This document shows positions 13,097-24,860 of a DNA stretch of 64,000 bases, piece after piece. Origin of the DNA: Phoenix dactylifera (taxonomy: Eukaryota > Streptophyta > Magnoliopsida > Arecales > Arecaceae); contig NC_052394.1 in NCBI RefSeq assembly GCF_009389715.1, forward strand, positions 23,807,399-23,871,398, read 5' to 3'. How positions within the stretch are numbered: position 1 is the stretch's first letter; the number at the start of each line of letters is the position of its first letter. The notes below the pieces were generated by a model. It had not been told where the DNA came from. It saw only the letters and a list, made by a program, of their open reading frames with translations, and ran no database searches. The position numbers were made by a program, and so were the translations under genes.

Positions 13097-13163
13097 CACG
13101 TGCACTTGTAACCCTAACCCTAAGTCCCAAATGTTCGAATCTGGGCCAAAACCCTAACCCTAT
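13097..13163 (+). promoter_or_regulatory. G-box and two telo-boxes upstream of the lectin gene
   Basis: A CACGTG G-box lies at 13097-13102. Two telomere-like boxes follow, AACCCTAACCCTAA at 13110-13123 and AAACCCTAACCCTA at about 13149-13162, ending 40 bp before the ATG. Telo-boxes are known from promoters and 5' leaders of plant genes active in dividing cells, and G-boxes bind bZIP and bHLH factors. Function at this gene is inferred. Confidence 0.55.
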
Positions 13164-13202
13164 ATGGGAGAAGGAAAGAGCTGAGCCCAAGAGAGGAGAA
13201 GA

Positions 13203-14255
13203 ATGGCGTTTTTGGTCGTCTCCAGGTACTCCCCCTTATTCGCCATCCTCTTCGTTGCCTCTCTCGCCGGCCTCCATTGCGAAAGTCCCGGCAAAAGCCC
13301 CGCTTTCTCCTTCCGCTTCGAGCGGTTCGAGAAAAATCGAAGCTTGGATGCGGTGATTGCTCTGTACGGCGACGCCGAGATTAGCGATTTTGTGGTCGGG
13401 ATCACGCGGCCCGCGGTCTTCAGCTCGGGACGGGTCGTGTACCGGAAACCCGTCAGATTTCTTGGGAGAAACCCTAGTTTCTCGACCTACTTCGCTTTCT
13501 CTGTCTCCTCCCCCGACGGTGGTGAGGGCTTGGCTTTCTTCTTGGCCCCGAGCAGTTCTCCTGTGAAAGAATCGACCAACGGGCTGCATTTTGGGCTTCC
13601 ACCCGGGGCTACCGCAGTGAAATTCGAGACACGGACGGAACCTGAGACTGGCAGCCACATCAGGGTCGAAGTTGGTGGCGAAATATCCAAGCAAAGCAGC
13701 AACCTTTCCAATGTCAGTCTGGTCTTGCATGGTGGAGAAAAGGTGCATTCTTGGGTCGATTATGATGGGGATTCGAAGAGATTCGAAGTGAGGCTGAGCA
13801 AATCGAGTGATTCGAGGCCGCTGAGTCCGCTGGTTTCCTACCCAATTGATCTGTCCAGGGTGCTGCAGAGGGAGGAGAAGCTTGTGGGCATCAGCTCTTC
13901 GAGTGGAAACTCGACTCAGACCAGCAGTGTCTACTCGTGGAGCTTTGCTGTTAAACGTGGAGCTCCGTATTCGATGCATTCTGAGCCCCTGGATCCTCGT
14001 CCATTCGTGGTGCGGGCTCGTGAGAGCCCTCCGATTCATCTTAGGAGGACTTATCCTTGGGGTGTGTTTGTAGCAATGGTGTTTGCTGCTGCTTGTGGGG
14101 GTCTGCTCACATTCTTTGTGATGTTTGTCTGGTTTGCCCTCATTGCCCGGCGTCCGGTCGCTCCGGTAGAGTATCCTGTGCATCCGGTCGAGGTTGGGTA
14201 TCAACAGATTGAGCTGGTTGCTGGCGAGAAGGGTGTAGACAGTACTAAGAAGTAG
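13203..14255 (+). CDS. Membrane-anchored legume-lectin-like protein, 350 aa
   Basis: This is a single-exon gene. Residues 1-26 look like a cleaved signal peptide. A legume-lectin fold follows, with the recognisable boxes GEGLAFFLAP (about 107-116), VKFETRTEP (139-147) and WVDYDG (184-189). A strong transmembrane segment lies at about 287-312 (VFVAMVFAAACGGLL...), then a short basic stop-transfer (ARR) and a cytosolic tail of about 38 residues. L-type lectin receptor kinases share this plan, but here there is no kinase domain after the membrane segment. In the usual lectin boxes an Asp sits where this protein has Glu108 and Glu142, so metal and sugar binding may be weakened or lost. It most likely sits at the plasma membrane with the lectin domain outside. 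The ATG chosen begins the signal peptide and has telo-boxes just upstream. Confidence 0.85.
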   Translation: MAFLVVSRYSPLFAILFVASLAGLHCESPGKSPAFSFRFERFEKNRSLDAVIALYGDAEISDFVVGITRPAVFSSGRVVYRKPVRFLGRNPSFSTYFAFSVSSPDGGEGLAFFLAPSSSPVKESTNGLHFGLPPGATAVKFETRTEPETGSHIRVEVGGEISKQSSNLSNVSLVLHGGEKVHSWVDYDGDSKRFEVRLSKSSDSRPLSPLVSYPIDLSRVLQREEKLVGISSSSGNSTQTSSVYSWSFAVKRGAPYSMHSEPLDPRPFVVRARESPPIHLRRTYPWGVFVAMVFAAACGGLLTFFVMFVWFALIARRPVAPVEYPVHPVEVGYQQIELVAGEKGVDSTKK

Positions 14256-14971
14256 AGGCTTGGAGGTGAAAATGTTGTCTGTCTTGTATATCTTTCTTTT
14301 TCTTTATCCCACTTTGTATTTTATCGTCTGTGATCTGATGGAAAATGTAGCTTTTGTGGCAAATTTCCTCAAATGCTATGGTTTCCATCAAGAAATCAAA
14401 CTGTTGTATTTGCATTCTCTTTGGATGTATGAACTAGAGGTCTCTGCTCTGCAAGTTTGGATTTCAACTGTGATTTCGGAGAATAGTAGTAATGGTAGCA
14501 TGAACATCTTTTCCAAATTGAAGAACTTCATATAATTCACTATTTTAAATTCTTAAACCTGTTACTGTTTCTCTCTTAGGTTGGTAATTTATGGTGCTGA
14601 CTGGTTTCCTTTTACGGTCTTTTTTTCCTTTTCTGATTGGAATTCAGTTGCTCATTTCATAGCAAAGGCAGCTAATAATAGATTTATCCAGGATAATTTG
14701 CATGATTCAGCTGTTAATGAGCTCATTTTGGAAGCTAATTGGTCCAGTTACAGCAGGCCTTCATCCTAGGATGAGAGAATCACCATGAGTTTTGAATTTA
14801 ACAGAATTTTCCTCCCTTTGTCATGAATTCTATATCCTAACTGGAATCAAGAACACCTGTGTTGGCAGCCTCTATTTTGTGAGCTCGAACCAATAACTGA
14901 CAGGTTAATCTGGGAACTCTTTTTTTGCCTCAATTATCAAGCACTGCATTCACCATCAGCTCGCGCTCAAG

Positions 14972-15250
14972 GAAACATATCATTTTTGGTGTTCAATCTA
15001 TGACTAACTGTTCGCTTGGCACCACCGTGGCTTGTTGGTTTTTTTGATCCAGACTTGCAAGCTGAAGGGATACCATGATGATATTGTTGATATTGTTATT
15101 ACCAGCTAATGAAACATATCATTTTTGGTGTTCAATCTATGACTAACTGTTCGCTTGGCATCACCCTGGCTTGTTGATTTTTTTGATCCAGGCTTGCAAG
15201 CTGAAGGGATACCATGATGATATTGTTGATATTGTTATTTACCAGCTAAT
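14972..15250. repeat. 139-bp tandem duplication
   Basis: Two nearly identical head-to-tail copies begin with GAAACATATCATTTTTGG at 14972 and 15111, and both end with ACCAGCTAAT. Only a handful of bases differ, for example CACCACCGTGG against CATCACCCTGG. This is a recent local duplication in non-coding DNA. Confidence 0.92.
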
Positions 15251-16223
15251 GAAGATAATGGTTGTTTATGCATTTCCCAACAAAAAAAAAGGGAAAATAG
15301 ATAAAGGTTCTTTATGGGAGAATCAATGCATAGAAGGACTTGTTGAGGTGAACCTATCATTAGTGTGTGTATATAGATATCATGCATGAAACAAGGATAC
15401 GATTGCTGTCAATTTAAGGCAATACCTATACAAAGAGAAATAGGATTAGAGGGATGGGCTATTGGGTTGTCTAGGGCTTATAATAGTGAAAAGGTTTAAC
15501 TGATTAGGATTTTGAGAAGAATGGTGTGCTGTTTTTCTTTTCAGCTAGAAGGTTGGCTGTTAGCAGATCTTAATACTGGTCTGAGAAAAGAATAAAAGAT
15601 AATACCAGGGTAGAAGCATGAGGAAGAAGACGAGGACTGATATAAGGAAATGCATCGACATCCAAGGAAAGCCAAGCTGCAAAACAATAGATAGATAAAG
15701 GAAAAGCAAAGCATACAAAGAAAGATATCACTCTCTCTTTTGTGAGGGGGATGGGAATCCCATCTAGCTTCATTTCAGTAAGGGAATAAACTAGAAGCAA
15801 ACTGTGTATGCTTAATGGAAAGAGCATGATTGGCACCAGCCTGAAATATACTGAAGTGGGGTACTACTCGACCACTAGAAGATTGCTTCTACAATAAGAT
15901 GCTACCATCTTTTCTAATATTCTCAGAGTATCTATCTCTAAATATTGTTATAATTTGCACCTGTGCTGAAAAATGTGTTTCCCCGGCTCTGTTTTTCATT
16001 TCTATTGCTGGAGGAATGATGCTATTAATTAGGAAAGCACTCAACTTTTGATTTTTCCCTGTAGGCGTTGCTTTTTATACACTCAATTCTTAAGCTTAAA
16101 AGAGAAGCTCTCTTCCTCTCCTTTATAATCCAACTTTCTTCCCTGTCCATAGAAAAAATGTAATCACTTTATTAAAGGAGCCATTTTTACTGTCTGAAAG
16201 CATCGGTGCATTTGGTTCGAATG

Positions 16224-16435
16224 GTTCAGACTTTAACAACTTTCTTTAACCTACTTCAGCTTCTCCATGAAATAAATAGTTTCAAGAAGGGCAATGCTAC
16301 AAAAACATCACTGAGCTGCTTGTTCAGACTTTACCCACTTTCTTTAATCTACATCAGCTTCTCCATGAATAAATAGTTTCAAGAAGGGCAATGCTATGGT
16401 AACCCAGAAAAATCATTCAAAAACATCACTCAGCT
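16224..16435. repeat. 98-bp tandem duplication
   Basis: Two head-to-tail copies start with GTTCAGACTTTA at 16224 and 16322 and share TCAGCTTCTCCATGAA and TTTCAAGAAGGGCAATGCTA. The second copy has an insertion of about 20 bp (GGTAACCCAGAAAAATC) before the shared AAAAACATCACT. Confidence 0.88.
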
Positions 16436-16984
16436 GCTTTTGCACCATTCACGATGTTTCATTATGTGGCACACTTCAGGTTACCAATTCAATGGGAAAA
16501 TACAACAAATTAGCTACTGAAGCATTTTTATTTGGCGAATTGGGATGGCGCTCAAATATATTTCTAGCAACCAAAGGTAAAAGATGGTGCTCTAATGCTC
16601 TTTTGCTTTGAAGAAGCATGGTGCAACAAAAGGAAACTGATTTGTCGGCATTCTTTCCACTTTCTTGGCATCAAAATTATCGTCCCTTCGCTGTAACCAT
16701 CATTTTCCTATTATCTCGGTACATGCAGTGATCTGACAGACCCCATATTTCCAGAACAAAAGAAATTTCATACTGTATCAGACTGAAATTTAGAAGCATG
16801 AAAACTTTTGTCATTGTTGTGCACAATCATTCAGAGGTCAATGGCTATAAACTAATTTAGTCATCTCCCAAAAAGGCATGGTGCATCCACAACAATATTG
16901 ACGCACCGGAAATAATAATTTTTATGTATCAACGTCAACATATTTTCATCATTTGTTTTCACCTGCAATTTTTTTTTTCAGAAT

Positions 16985-18473
16985 CTAAGACACCGGACAA
17001 AAACACAAGAGCCAGTGCTCTCCAATCACATTTTCCTGAGCTTCTTCCTCCTCATCATAGTCTTCATCCTCGTCAGCTGTTGCATCTTGGTACTGCTGAT
17101 ACTCTGAAACTAGATCATTCTTCTTGCTCTCTGCCTCGGTGAACTCCATCTCATCCATTCCTTCCCCTGATACTCTCCATCTCACCGTCCGGAGAATCTC
17201 CTGAATAGTAGTCGAATTCCCAGTAAAGGTCGATGCCATCTTCAGAACAATCGATGGGATGTCGCGCACCGTCGACTTGGCATTGTTTGGGATCCACTCG
17301 ACAGAAGTAGGAAGAGTTCTAGTTCTGTACACTGCTCTTCCGCTCATCTACTTCCTTGGTGCTCATCTTACCTCGGAACGTAGCCAAGGCCGTGAGTTAC
17401 CGTCCTTGGCGTGGGTCAGCTGCGCACGTCATGTTCGCATCCCACGTCTTTTTGGGTCAGCTCTGGGACTGTGAGGGCACGACACTGCTGAAACCCGCGG
17501 GAGGTTAATGGAGCGAATCCCACCATGAAGAAATGAGGACGAGGGAAGGGAATGACGTTAACCGCGAGCTTTTGGAGGTCAGAGTTGAGCTGGCCAGGGA
17601 ACCTCAGGCAGCATGTTACTCCATAAATGGTTGCAGAGATCAAGTGGTTCCAAAGTCTCCAACTGCTCAAATGGAAGATAGCAAAATTAGTAGAGAGTGA
17701 ACTAGAATTAGCAAGTACTCCATGTAAGCAGTTGGTACTAAGCAGGGAGCTTACAGCTAGGGGTAATGAGCTCGAGGGTTCTCAAGCAGATCTCAGAGAG
17801 GGCCTCATTGTCCAGGACCATGCATCCATGAGCGTTCTCGACAAGCTGGGGGACGATAAAGAGGCATTGTAAGGCTCAACGACAGCGTCGGAGACCCTGG
17901 GGGGAGGGGAAGACAGAATGTGAGCATCATACGATCAGGGTACTCTTCCCTGATATTAGATATCAGAAGTGTCCCCGAAATTTCTTTTCAAAAAAAAGGA
18001 AACGAGAAAGAAATTTAAAAGACGAGATTTAACATACAATGGAAAGGCCATCACATGGGCGTTCGTTGAAGACATTTGAGCGCAAGAGTGAAGATCATAT
18101 CTTGTAAGCAGTCGCAGTTCTCTGCTTCCTTCCCAACCACATCAAGCACTGAATCGATAAGCTCAGCAACTTCGGTGTGACGGCCCATTATCCCAGTTGT
18201 TCCCAGCACCGGACTGCCCAAAGACAAGGTTATCAGGACGGAAGCACTGTCGATACGGCCAGATCGGATGCTGTCCATGGTTCCTGGCTCTAAGATCCAT
18301 GAGCACGGCCCGGGGAACAAACTGGCCACAGCTTGCGTCATCGTAGTAGACATCGATCCTCTCAAGCTGGAGGTCTGGCATCAATCCCATGCTCGCCACA
18401 GACAAACCTCCCAGAAATCGGCTCCGATCTGGTTGCCACATTGCCCTCCCTAGATGTGAAGAATCTCGCGCAT
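16985..18473 (-). pseudogene. Beta-tubulin pseudogene that retains introns
   Basis: The minus strand shows beta-tubulin blocks from end to end. MREILHI starts at 18473, [12 protein letters not shown] and [10 protein letters not shown] lie at about 18200-18300, VVEPYNA and CMVLDNEAL at about 17800-17890, [11 protein letters not shown] at about 17590, and [11 protein letters not shown] with [13 protein letters not shown] near the C-terminus. The second plant tubulin intron is still visible at about 17655-17755 (GTAAGC...GAGCAG, after the TPS codons), so this is a duplicated gene and not a processed copy. It is dead. A stop replaces the Gln after MREILHI, and the first intron donor appears mutated (AAG|AT for AAG|GT, near 18100). 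The GGGTGSGM block is missing, the segment before GEGMDEMEF has lost about 20 codons, and there are several frame changes. Confidence 0.9.
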
Positions 18474-19870
18474 TTTTTCCTACCCTTTCACAAAGAAGAA
18501 GGAAAGACAACCGAAAATATTCGAGCACACTCTTTCGCGGGAAGCTTGAGAAAGAGATCAGATGTAGAAGAAAGGGTGGGTTGGCATATACAGGGAGCAG
18601 AAGTAACGGCTAGTATCATCCTTCATATTTTGAATCCTGGCCCTGTGGCACTGGGGATTTCTGTCGGGAACTGGTAGAAGCGAAGGGCTGGGACGAGCTG
18701 AGCTTCCAGCGGAGGGAGGGCAACGGTCAATTCAGCTGGAATTTTACGGGGCCCAAATCCTGTACCAATGAATAACGCCGACTCCCCGGCGACAGATTCC
18801 TGAAGCAAGGTTGGATTTTAAAGCATTTTCTAATTTAAAATATTCCTGAGGCTTTTTTCTTGATAGAAACATTGAGTTTTGAAGTTTTTTTTTAATTTGA
18901 AATATTGCTACGGCTGAGTAAAAGAGCTAGGCATGAGACTGGGGTGTGACCTGACATGCCGCTCCTCCAAGACACCTTGGCTCCTCGGGAAACTGCCAGG
19001 GTCCTAGGATAAATGGCCGGGGTATCTTGTCCCGTGGTCCGCTCATACCATTTGAAGGTAGTAGCAAGTTATGTGTTCAAAATAATATACGGAATATTGA
19101 CCTACGATCCGTTCAGCTGCCTGTAACTAGACATTTGACCTCACGAAGCGAACATTGAAGGTCTCAGATTTGCTTGGGTCCTACGTACTTGCCAGTAACC
19201 GGACATTCAAACTCCAAATTCAGTTCGAACTAGTAAAGACCCAATTCTGATAATTGATTGGCTCTAGATGGAGCTAAAATGATCCAATTTTGGAAGAAAT
19301 GAGAAACGACCCGGACTTGCCTTTTTGCTTGTGAAAGGAGCCCTGAAATGATTTTTAGCAAAGTGAGTTCCGGATGGATCTACTTACAGCAAACCCATTG
19401 GACCCTCGGAACAATGACGGACGGACAATCAACAACAGATGAAAATACAGGAGTATAAATACTAGAGGAATGTACAACCTAGACATACTAGCTTGTGACT
19501 AACATATCCCAGAAATTGGAACCTCCATTAGTCCTCCCCTGATACAAGCCAGGAAACTAATGCATGCGGGACTAATAATCCTATAGGAGACAATCATTTG
19601 CTTAAGAACACGAATCGGGCCAATTGGCATGTACCCCGAAGCGAACCTGCAAAAGTATAGCAACGCTTTATAGTCGGAGTAGGATATGGCTCACAGCATT
19701 CTTAGACGGCTTCCCCATCCATGTCTTGGTTAAACTTTTATTTGAAAAATTATAGGCGGTTTCAAAGAAAGTTTTCCGTCCACACAAATCTCCATTGAAC
19801 CAGTGTTTCTTTCCTTTTTTGGGACGGTCAAAGCAGCTGTTAGAACCAGTCATACCCTTCCATTACAAGC
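18474..19870. other. Intergenic DNA upstream of the tubulin pseudogene
   Basis: No gene or repeat family is recognised. The part just upstream of the pseudogene start (18474-18800) may hold the decayed tubulin promoter. The rest has moderate GC and no reading frame of interest. Confidence 0.45.
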
Positions 19871-19879
19871 ACCGAAACG

Positions 19880-20290
19880 GCAAAAGAAATTAAAGGCCAC
19901 AGGGTACAGCATTTCCCATGATACAGTCTTCTCCCCCTTTGCATGGTCGGCAATCCAATCCGCAGCAGAATTTGATCATATAGATCGAAGTTGAAGATAC
20001 TCAAAACAGGGATGGGCTAACCCCATTTCCCAATGGATAGCTAAGCAAGAGCATCACTTCAATAATGGCTCCATAAATATGCTGTGGCTGAGCATAGACC
20101 AAAGCCTTACAAAGAGCCCAGTCCTGATAGCCAAAAAAGGGAAGTCCGTGTGGATAATCTCACCTTGGGCTTCAACTCGCATGCCAAATTCATTCAGAAC
20201 CGAATTTCAGCTCCGTAAGGTGAGAACCTGTGTATCACTAAACCATCCATGTTAACACCATAAAGAGGGAGAGATGCCATCCAACCCACA
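19880..20290 (-). mobile_element. Degenerate RNase H trace, probably from a LINE
   Basis: The minus strand carries peptides recalling the RNase H domain at the 3' end of plant L1-type LINEs: NSAADWIADHAK at about 19930-19980 and a stretch like VGWMAS..LYGVNMDGL at about 20250-20290. They lie in different frames, separated by non-coding sequence. The call rests on these two short resemblances only. Confidence 0.3.
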
Positions 20291-20599
20291 GGCTCTGGAT
20301 TTCTTAATCGTATAACAATAAAGGCGAGGTTACCACTGACATTAACTCAATCATGTCATACAATTTCATCAAATAAATTCCAAACCCATAAGTTAAGAAT
20401 TCATATCTGGACTAGCAAAAATTTCTAGAGCAAATAAATGAAAACCAGAAAGACCGAAAAACGGTAGTACCTGAACGTACTAAAAAAAGGCCGCAATTCA
20501 GGTTTTTGAGCCTCCGAAGGCAAAATAGACAGAAGACAGATGTTGGATAATTTGGAAAATTACTGAAATAACTTAAAAACCTGGTTATACACAAAAGCC

Positions 20600-23500
20600 G
20601 GGGAGAGGATAATCTTAATCAACCGATCATTTCCCTGTTAGAATGGGAATGGCTAACAAGAATGAACATGTTATAAGAAAAAAAAAGAAAAAAAATCGAA
20701 CACTACAACAAGAAAAACAGGTTATTCCATCATAAAAAAAGAATAAAAAGGTTGAAATGACACCATACGACGGATCAGCAGCCCATCTGACAACCTCACA
20801 CTAAACAACACGACTGGCGACTATCATTCCTGACGACAAATGTTATGGGGAGCAATACCAGTCGTGAGACTCGGCAGACAAACCGAATGGTAAAAAAATC
20901 CTATGTTCACGGTTAGCTAGTCAAAGTACGTCAAACAGGGAGCATCACCTCTGTTACGTCCGATGGCAAGAAGGCAAACTTTGAAATAGGAATCTTTTTT
21001 CAGTCGATATCAAGCTACAACTATTATCTCCAAAGCTAGGTAATTAACTCAAGAATTTTTCTGATAAAAATTAACTCAAGAATTTTAATTGCCACCAATC
21101 CACAAATAACTACTACAAGATTACATCATGTCAATGTCACGATAAGTCTGAAACACAGTCCACCCAACGAACTCCTGACTGCAAAACTAGCTAGTACCGC
21201 AAAATCAAGTCAGTCGTCATTTTCTATCGGTCAAAAGTCATATTGATAAGACTCCAGCAGTCCAACCTTTACCTCTCTAATTTGCACTTGGCAAAGCGAA
21301 AAACCATGCCCCTGAAGTGGTTAGTTTTAACACGACACTAGATATCTACAAGCTGCGGTTATCGCGGCAATCGGTCAACCACCTGCATAATAATTGATCT
21401 TTTAAAGCCAATATCGGTTACCTTTCATGCTAGGGATTCTAAGTTACTGCACGATGCTTGTGCAACCCAGGCAGTGGTTACATTAGCATATTTGCATACA
21501 ATTCCACATGTTTAAAAGGATAAATGAATTTCTTCACTGGAAATCAAAGTGCAGAGATTAGCATAAGAGGTTCAGACGCACCAAGGCGCCAACAAACAAC
21601 AAAAAGTGTATACAAGGTGAAAAAGAACAAACAAAAGAGCAACATAACATAACATCAAAAACACTCATGAAAAGAAAGGATGGACATATCCAAAGATGAA
21701 GTATTCAAGTGGTAAAAAGAAGATGGCAATTGGGATATTGATGCGACGATGTTCCTAGTGTGGTAAGATCTAAAACATTAGTCGCTTGTCCAGGTACAAA
21801 GAGAACTTATTTTCCCTCCTACCAGAGTTAATTAAGAAATTGTTCACACAACATAAAGACAATATAAATAGAAACAAGCCAGACAATAGCAAGTGTATCA
21901 CAATGAAGTCAAGGTCAAAAGCATTGATCCATAGATTTAATTAACTAAACAACAAATCCATGGTTATGACTAATTGTTGTTGTACAGAACAATTTACAGA
22001 TAAAGTTAGTTAAATGTGATTAAATAATTCAAAGCAAAAAAATGATACTTTACATATAAGCACATTTTACCTTGTAACACTTAGAAGTTCATTATTGTTC
22101 AAAATTGAACAATCTATCTATGATTACAGAAGGCACATACAAAAGATCAATGTCAAAGCCTTGCAGACCAACACCAGATATCACTATTTTAGGCAAGAGA
22201 ATATCCCGCCATAAAACCTAGAACTTCAGCATACAGGTAGGAAAACTTGCCTTTGTTGAATGCATGGTCTATCAAACAAGGGGCAACCCTCCTTGATTAA
22301 CCCCTACCAAAGATGACTCTAAAGGGAAGCAGAAATCATACCCTAATCATTAATAAGGTATAAAAATTGAGCGACCATGACAAGCATTATTATAAAATTG
22401 GCAATTTTTGCCTAAACAAATATAGGAACACCCAAATGGGTTCAAGCTCAATGATCCAAGGCACTGTCAAGTCATCCAAAGCAGTGTCAAGTCTAACGAA
22501 AAATTTTATTCATCCAAATCAAAATTCCAATTAAACGACCTGAACTTATCCATCTGTAGCCTACCCAGACCTTCGCAATTGACTTCCAACAATTTAGTAT
22601 TGGGGCTATTAAAAAGGTTTCCTACAACATTATGTAATCCTCCTAATTTCATCCCATATCAACCATAATAACCACATTGCCGCCAAACACATCCAAACAA
22701 CTCCATTCTGTTCACTCACCCTGTACAATTGCTAATCCACATCCCTAGAATGTCCTTCAGGCATTTAGGTAATCATGAAATTGCTCATCCACTTCATCCA
22801 CCACGCCCTATATGGTTTCTGACACATCCAAATTCACTTACTCGCGAATGCAATGCTAGTAAAATTGCCGTATATTGTCAGCTGGTTTTAACTGCTCAAT
22901 AAGCTTTTTTGTGAACTGTGATTTCAAAATTTTAACAACAGAATTCTTTTCACATTCAATTTAACAATAACAGACAATGTTGTATAGCTGAATGCGCCAC
23001 TTTTAAAACTCAACAGTTAATGCATCTTTAAACAGTAACATTTGGAAGCCATCATATTGATGTGCTACCGATTTATGGCAACTGGAAATGAGTAATCTCA
23101 AGCAGACGCTAAAATTCGTTGTTTCAAACCAGCACTTAATATCCGTCACGAATGAATAAGTAAGTACATGTAAAAATTCAATTTAGTCATTTGTTTTTAC
23201 TGTTAACCATTGCAATCAGAAAATCGTTAACATGGTTGGCCTACTAGGAATAAAGCCAAATCAGGTATTTAAATCCCTGCAACAAGCATCAGTCTTTGCT
23301 CAAGCATTTATGGTAGCACATTTTTGCAGCTAGACAAAATAAGTCACAAATTTCAGACTCTTTCGAAGTATAGTTTATTTCATAACCTGAACAATGGGTC
23401 TGAGAAAGGGCCTTAATGATTGCTACGTGCATTCCATTAACCATCTAGAGTGATGGAATTCTTTGCTTTTTTTTCAAATTAATAGAACAAAACTAACAGA

Positions 23501-23814
23501 TCCTGAAATACAAGCACTTGTTTACCCTTTATAGGAGTGGCAGGTAACTCTCTCTTTTAGAAACTTTTTTGATTAGCATTATGGAGACAGGGTGGGCGGG
23601 AGGAGTATCAATTGACTTTCAAAGAGAATTAAAGAGTTTAAAAAAGTAATAATAAAAATAACATCCCAATATAACAAAAAATATATTTTTTAAAATAATT
23701 TTTATCTTCTATGAGGAGCGGCCAACATCAATCCTACATCAACATAGCATGAGCCTGCAGGATTATTATACATTTTGATAAATTAATAGCTTTTAACTCC
23801 ACCTATATTTTGTA
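20600..23814. other. AT-rich gene-free stretch
   Basis: No reading frame, splice-linked exon pair, RNA gene or transposon end was recognised. There are two very small local duplications, an ATTAACTCAAGAATTTT pair at about 21043-21085 and a pair of about 20 bp at 22455-22495. The texture resembles intron or old intergenic sequence. Confidence 0.45.
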
Positions 23815-24860
23815 CATAGCCAACCCTAAGCCCGAGCAAAGGAGAATTGCAGTAGGATGACAGCCAGCATAAAACTATAGTCACATGTTATGCAAATGAA
23901 GACATAAGCAAAGCATTGGGGTGTTCCCGTAACCCCAGGTATAGTGAAACGTGGGCAACAGCTAATTAGGACGTTCCCCGTAAGCAACAGGCCACATCGA
24001 TGTCCAGTCATGGTGAAAAGTAGAAAAACCTTGATAAAACTAATATCGTAAGAGAAGTCTACTAATATTATTGCTCAAATAGGATTGGATGATGCTATAA
24101 AGCAGCACTTTTGAGACAGCTTGGATGGACTGCTTCAAGAGATTTCTAGTCAAGAAAAGATATATATCAAAGTAGATTTGAATGGGCACGTGGAAAAAAT
24201 ATAGTATACATTTTGGAAAGGTGTGGACGTTATGGTTACAAAAATAGAAATGAGAAATAAGATAGCATTTCGGAGTTCGCTATGACATATAACTTAATAT
24301 TAGCTAACACTTGTTTAAAAAAGGACTGATAAATTTAAAAATGGGCAGCATGATAGCTAAATATATTTCTACCTTACTAGTAAGACTGACTAGGTTTCGT
24401 AAAAAGATTGAAGGGTTATACAAAGTTTAAGTACCCAGCAAAGAATCGTGGTTTTAGATGTGTATTAGGTAATGAAAACAATGAAAAAAGAAAATAAAAC
24501 CCTGAGAACTAGGTGATGAAATTTGTGAGGAGAAACAAATGAATTTCAAATATATAATGCTGAAAGAAGGGAATGGGGTCTAGATAAAGAAATCAATACC
24601 ATGTGAGAAGAAAGTGGCTACCGAGGTATTAGGAGAATCAAAGAGAAGGCCATCTGATAAAAAAACTTAGCTCACAACTCAGACACTAAGGATGGGAAAA
24701 AAAAGATAACGTATAAGATTGCAAACCTAAGAGAAAGGAAAACAAGAAACCGCAGGTTAAATGCATCAATGATAAAGATCAAAACATTTTGGTTAAGGAG
24801 GGTGAGATCAAAGAAAGATGAATAGTTATTTTCATAAGCTCTTCAAATGAAGTCATGTAC
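23815..24860 (+). mobile_element. RTE-type LINE remnant (endonuclease part only)
   Basis: 23815-24015 resembles the 5' leader of plant RTE LINEs (GGGTGTTCCCGTAACC and GACGTTCCCCGTAAGC). Then, on the plus strand, come pieces of the endonuclease and the following linker: IGLDDAIKQHF, then SLDGLLQEISSQEKI, then VDLNGHV, YNLILANTC, and finally NSYFHKLFK at about 24830. Stops and frame changes are numerous. Most of the N-terminal endonuclease is deleted between leader and IGLDD, and the reverse transcriptase that should follow is absent. The family is the one often annotated in plants as craniofacial-development-protein-2-like. Confidence 0.72.

Larger units (their letters stand above)
14256..16984. 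other. 3' flank of the lectin gene and intergenic DNA
   Basis: The first few hundred bases are probably the lectin 3' UTR (T-rich, with short chance frames). A frame at about 14600-14768 faintly recalls the end of a LINE RNase H domain but is too weak to call. Two tandem duplications, at 14972-15250 and 16224-16435, are listed separately. No gene is supported. Confidence 0.5.

Noticed and set aside
13236-14204. Minus-strand frame of 322 codons opposite the lectin gene
   Set aside because: The plus frame has a signal peptide, lectin motifs and membrane anchor; the antisense frame has no recognisable features.
14600-14768. Frame with NSVAHFIAKAANNR resembling a LINE RNase H end
   Set aside because: Too short, with no neighbouring RNase H motifs; it is more likely part of the lectin 3' flank.
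18268-18677. Plus-strand frames near 18.3-18.7 kb
   Set aside because: They are antisense to the beta-tubulin pseudogene exon 1 and its flank.
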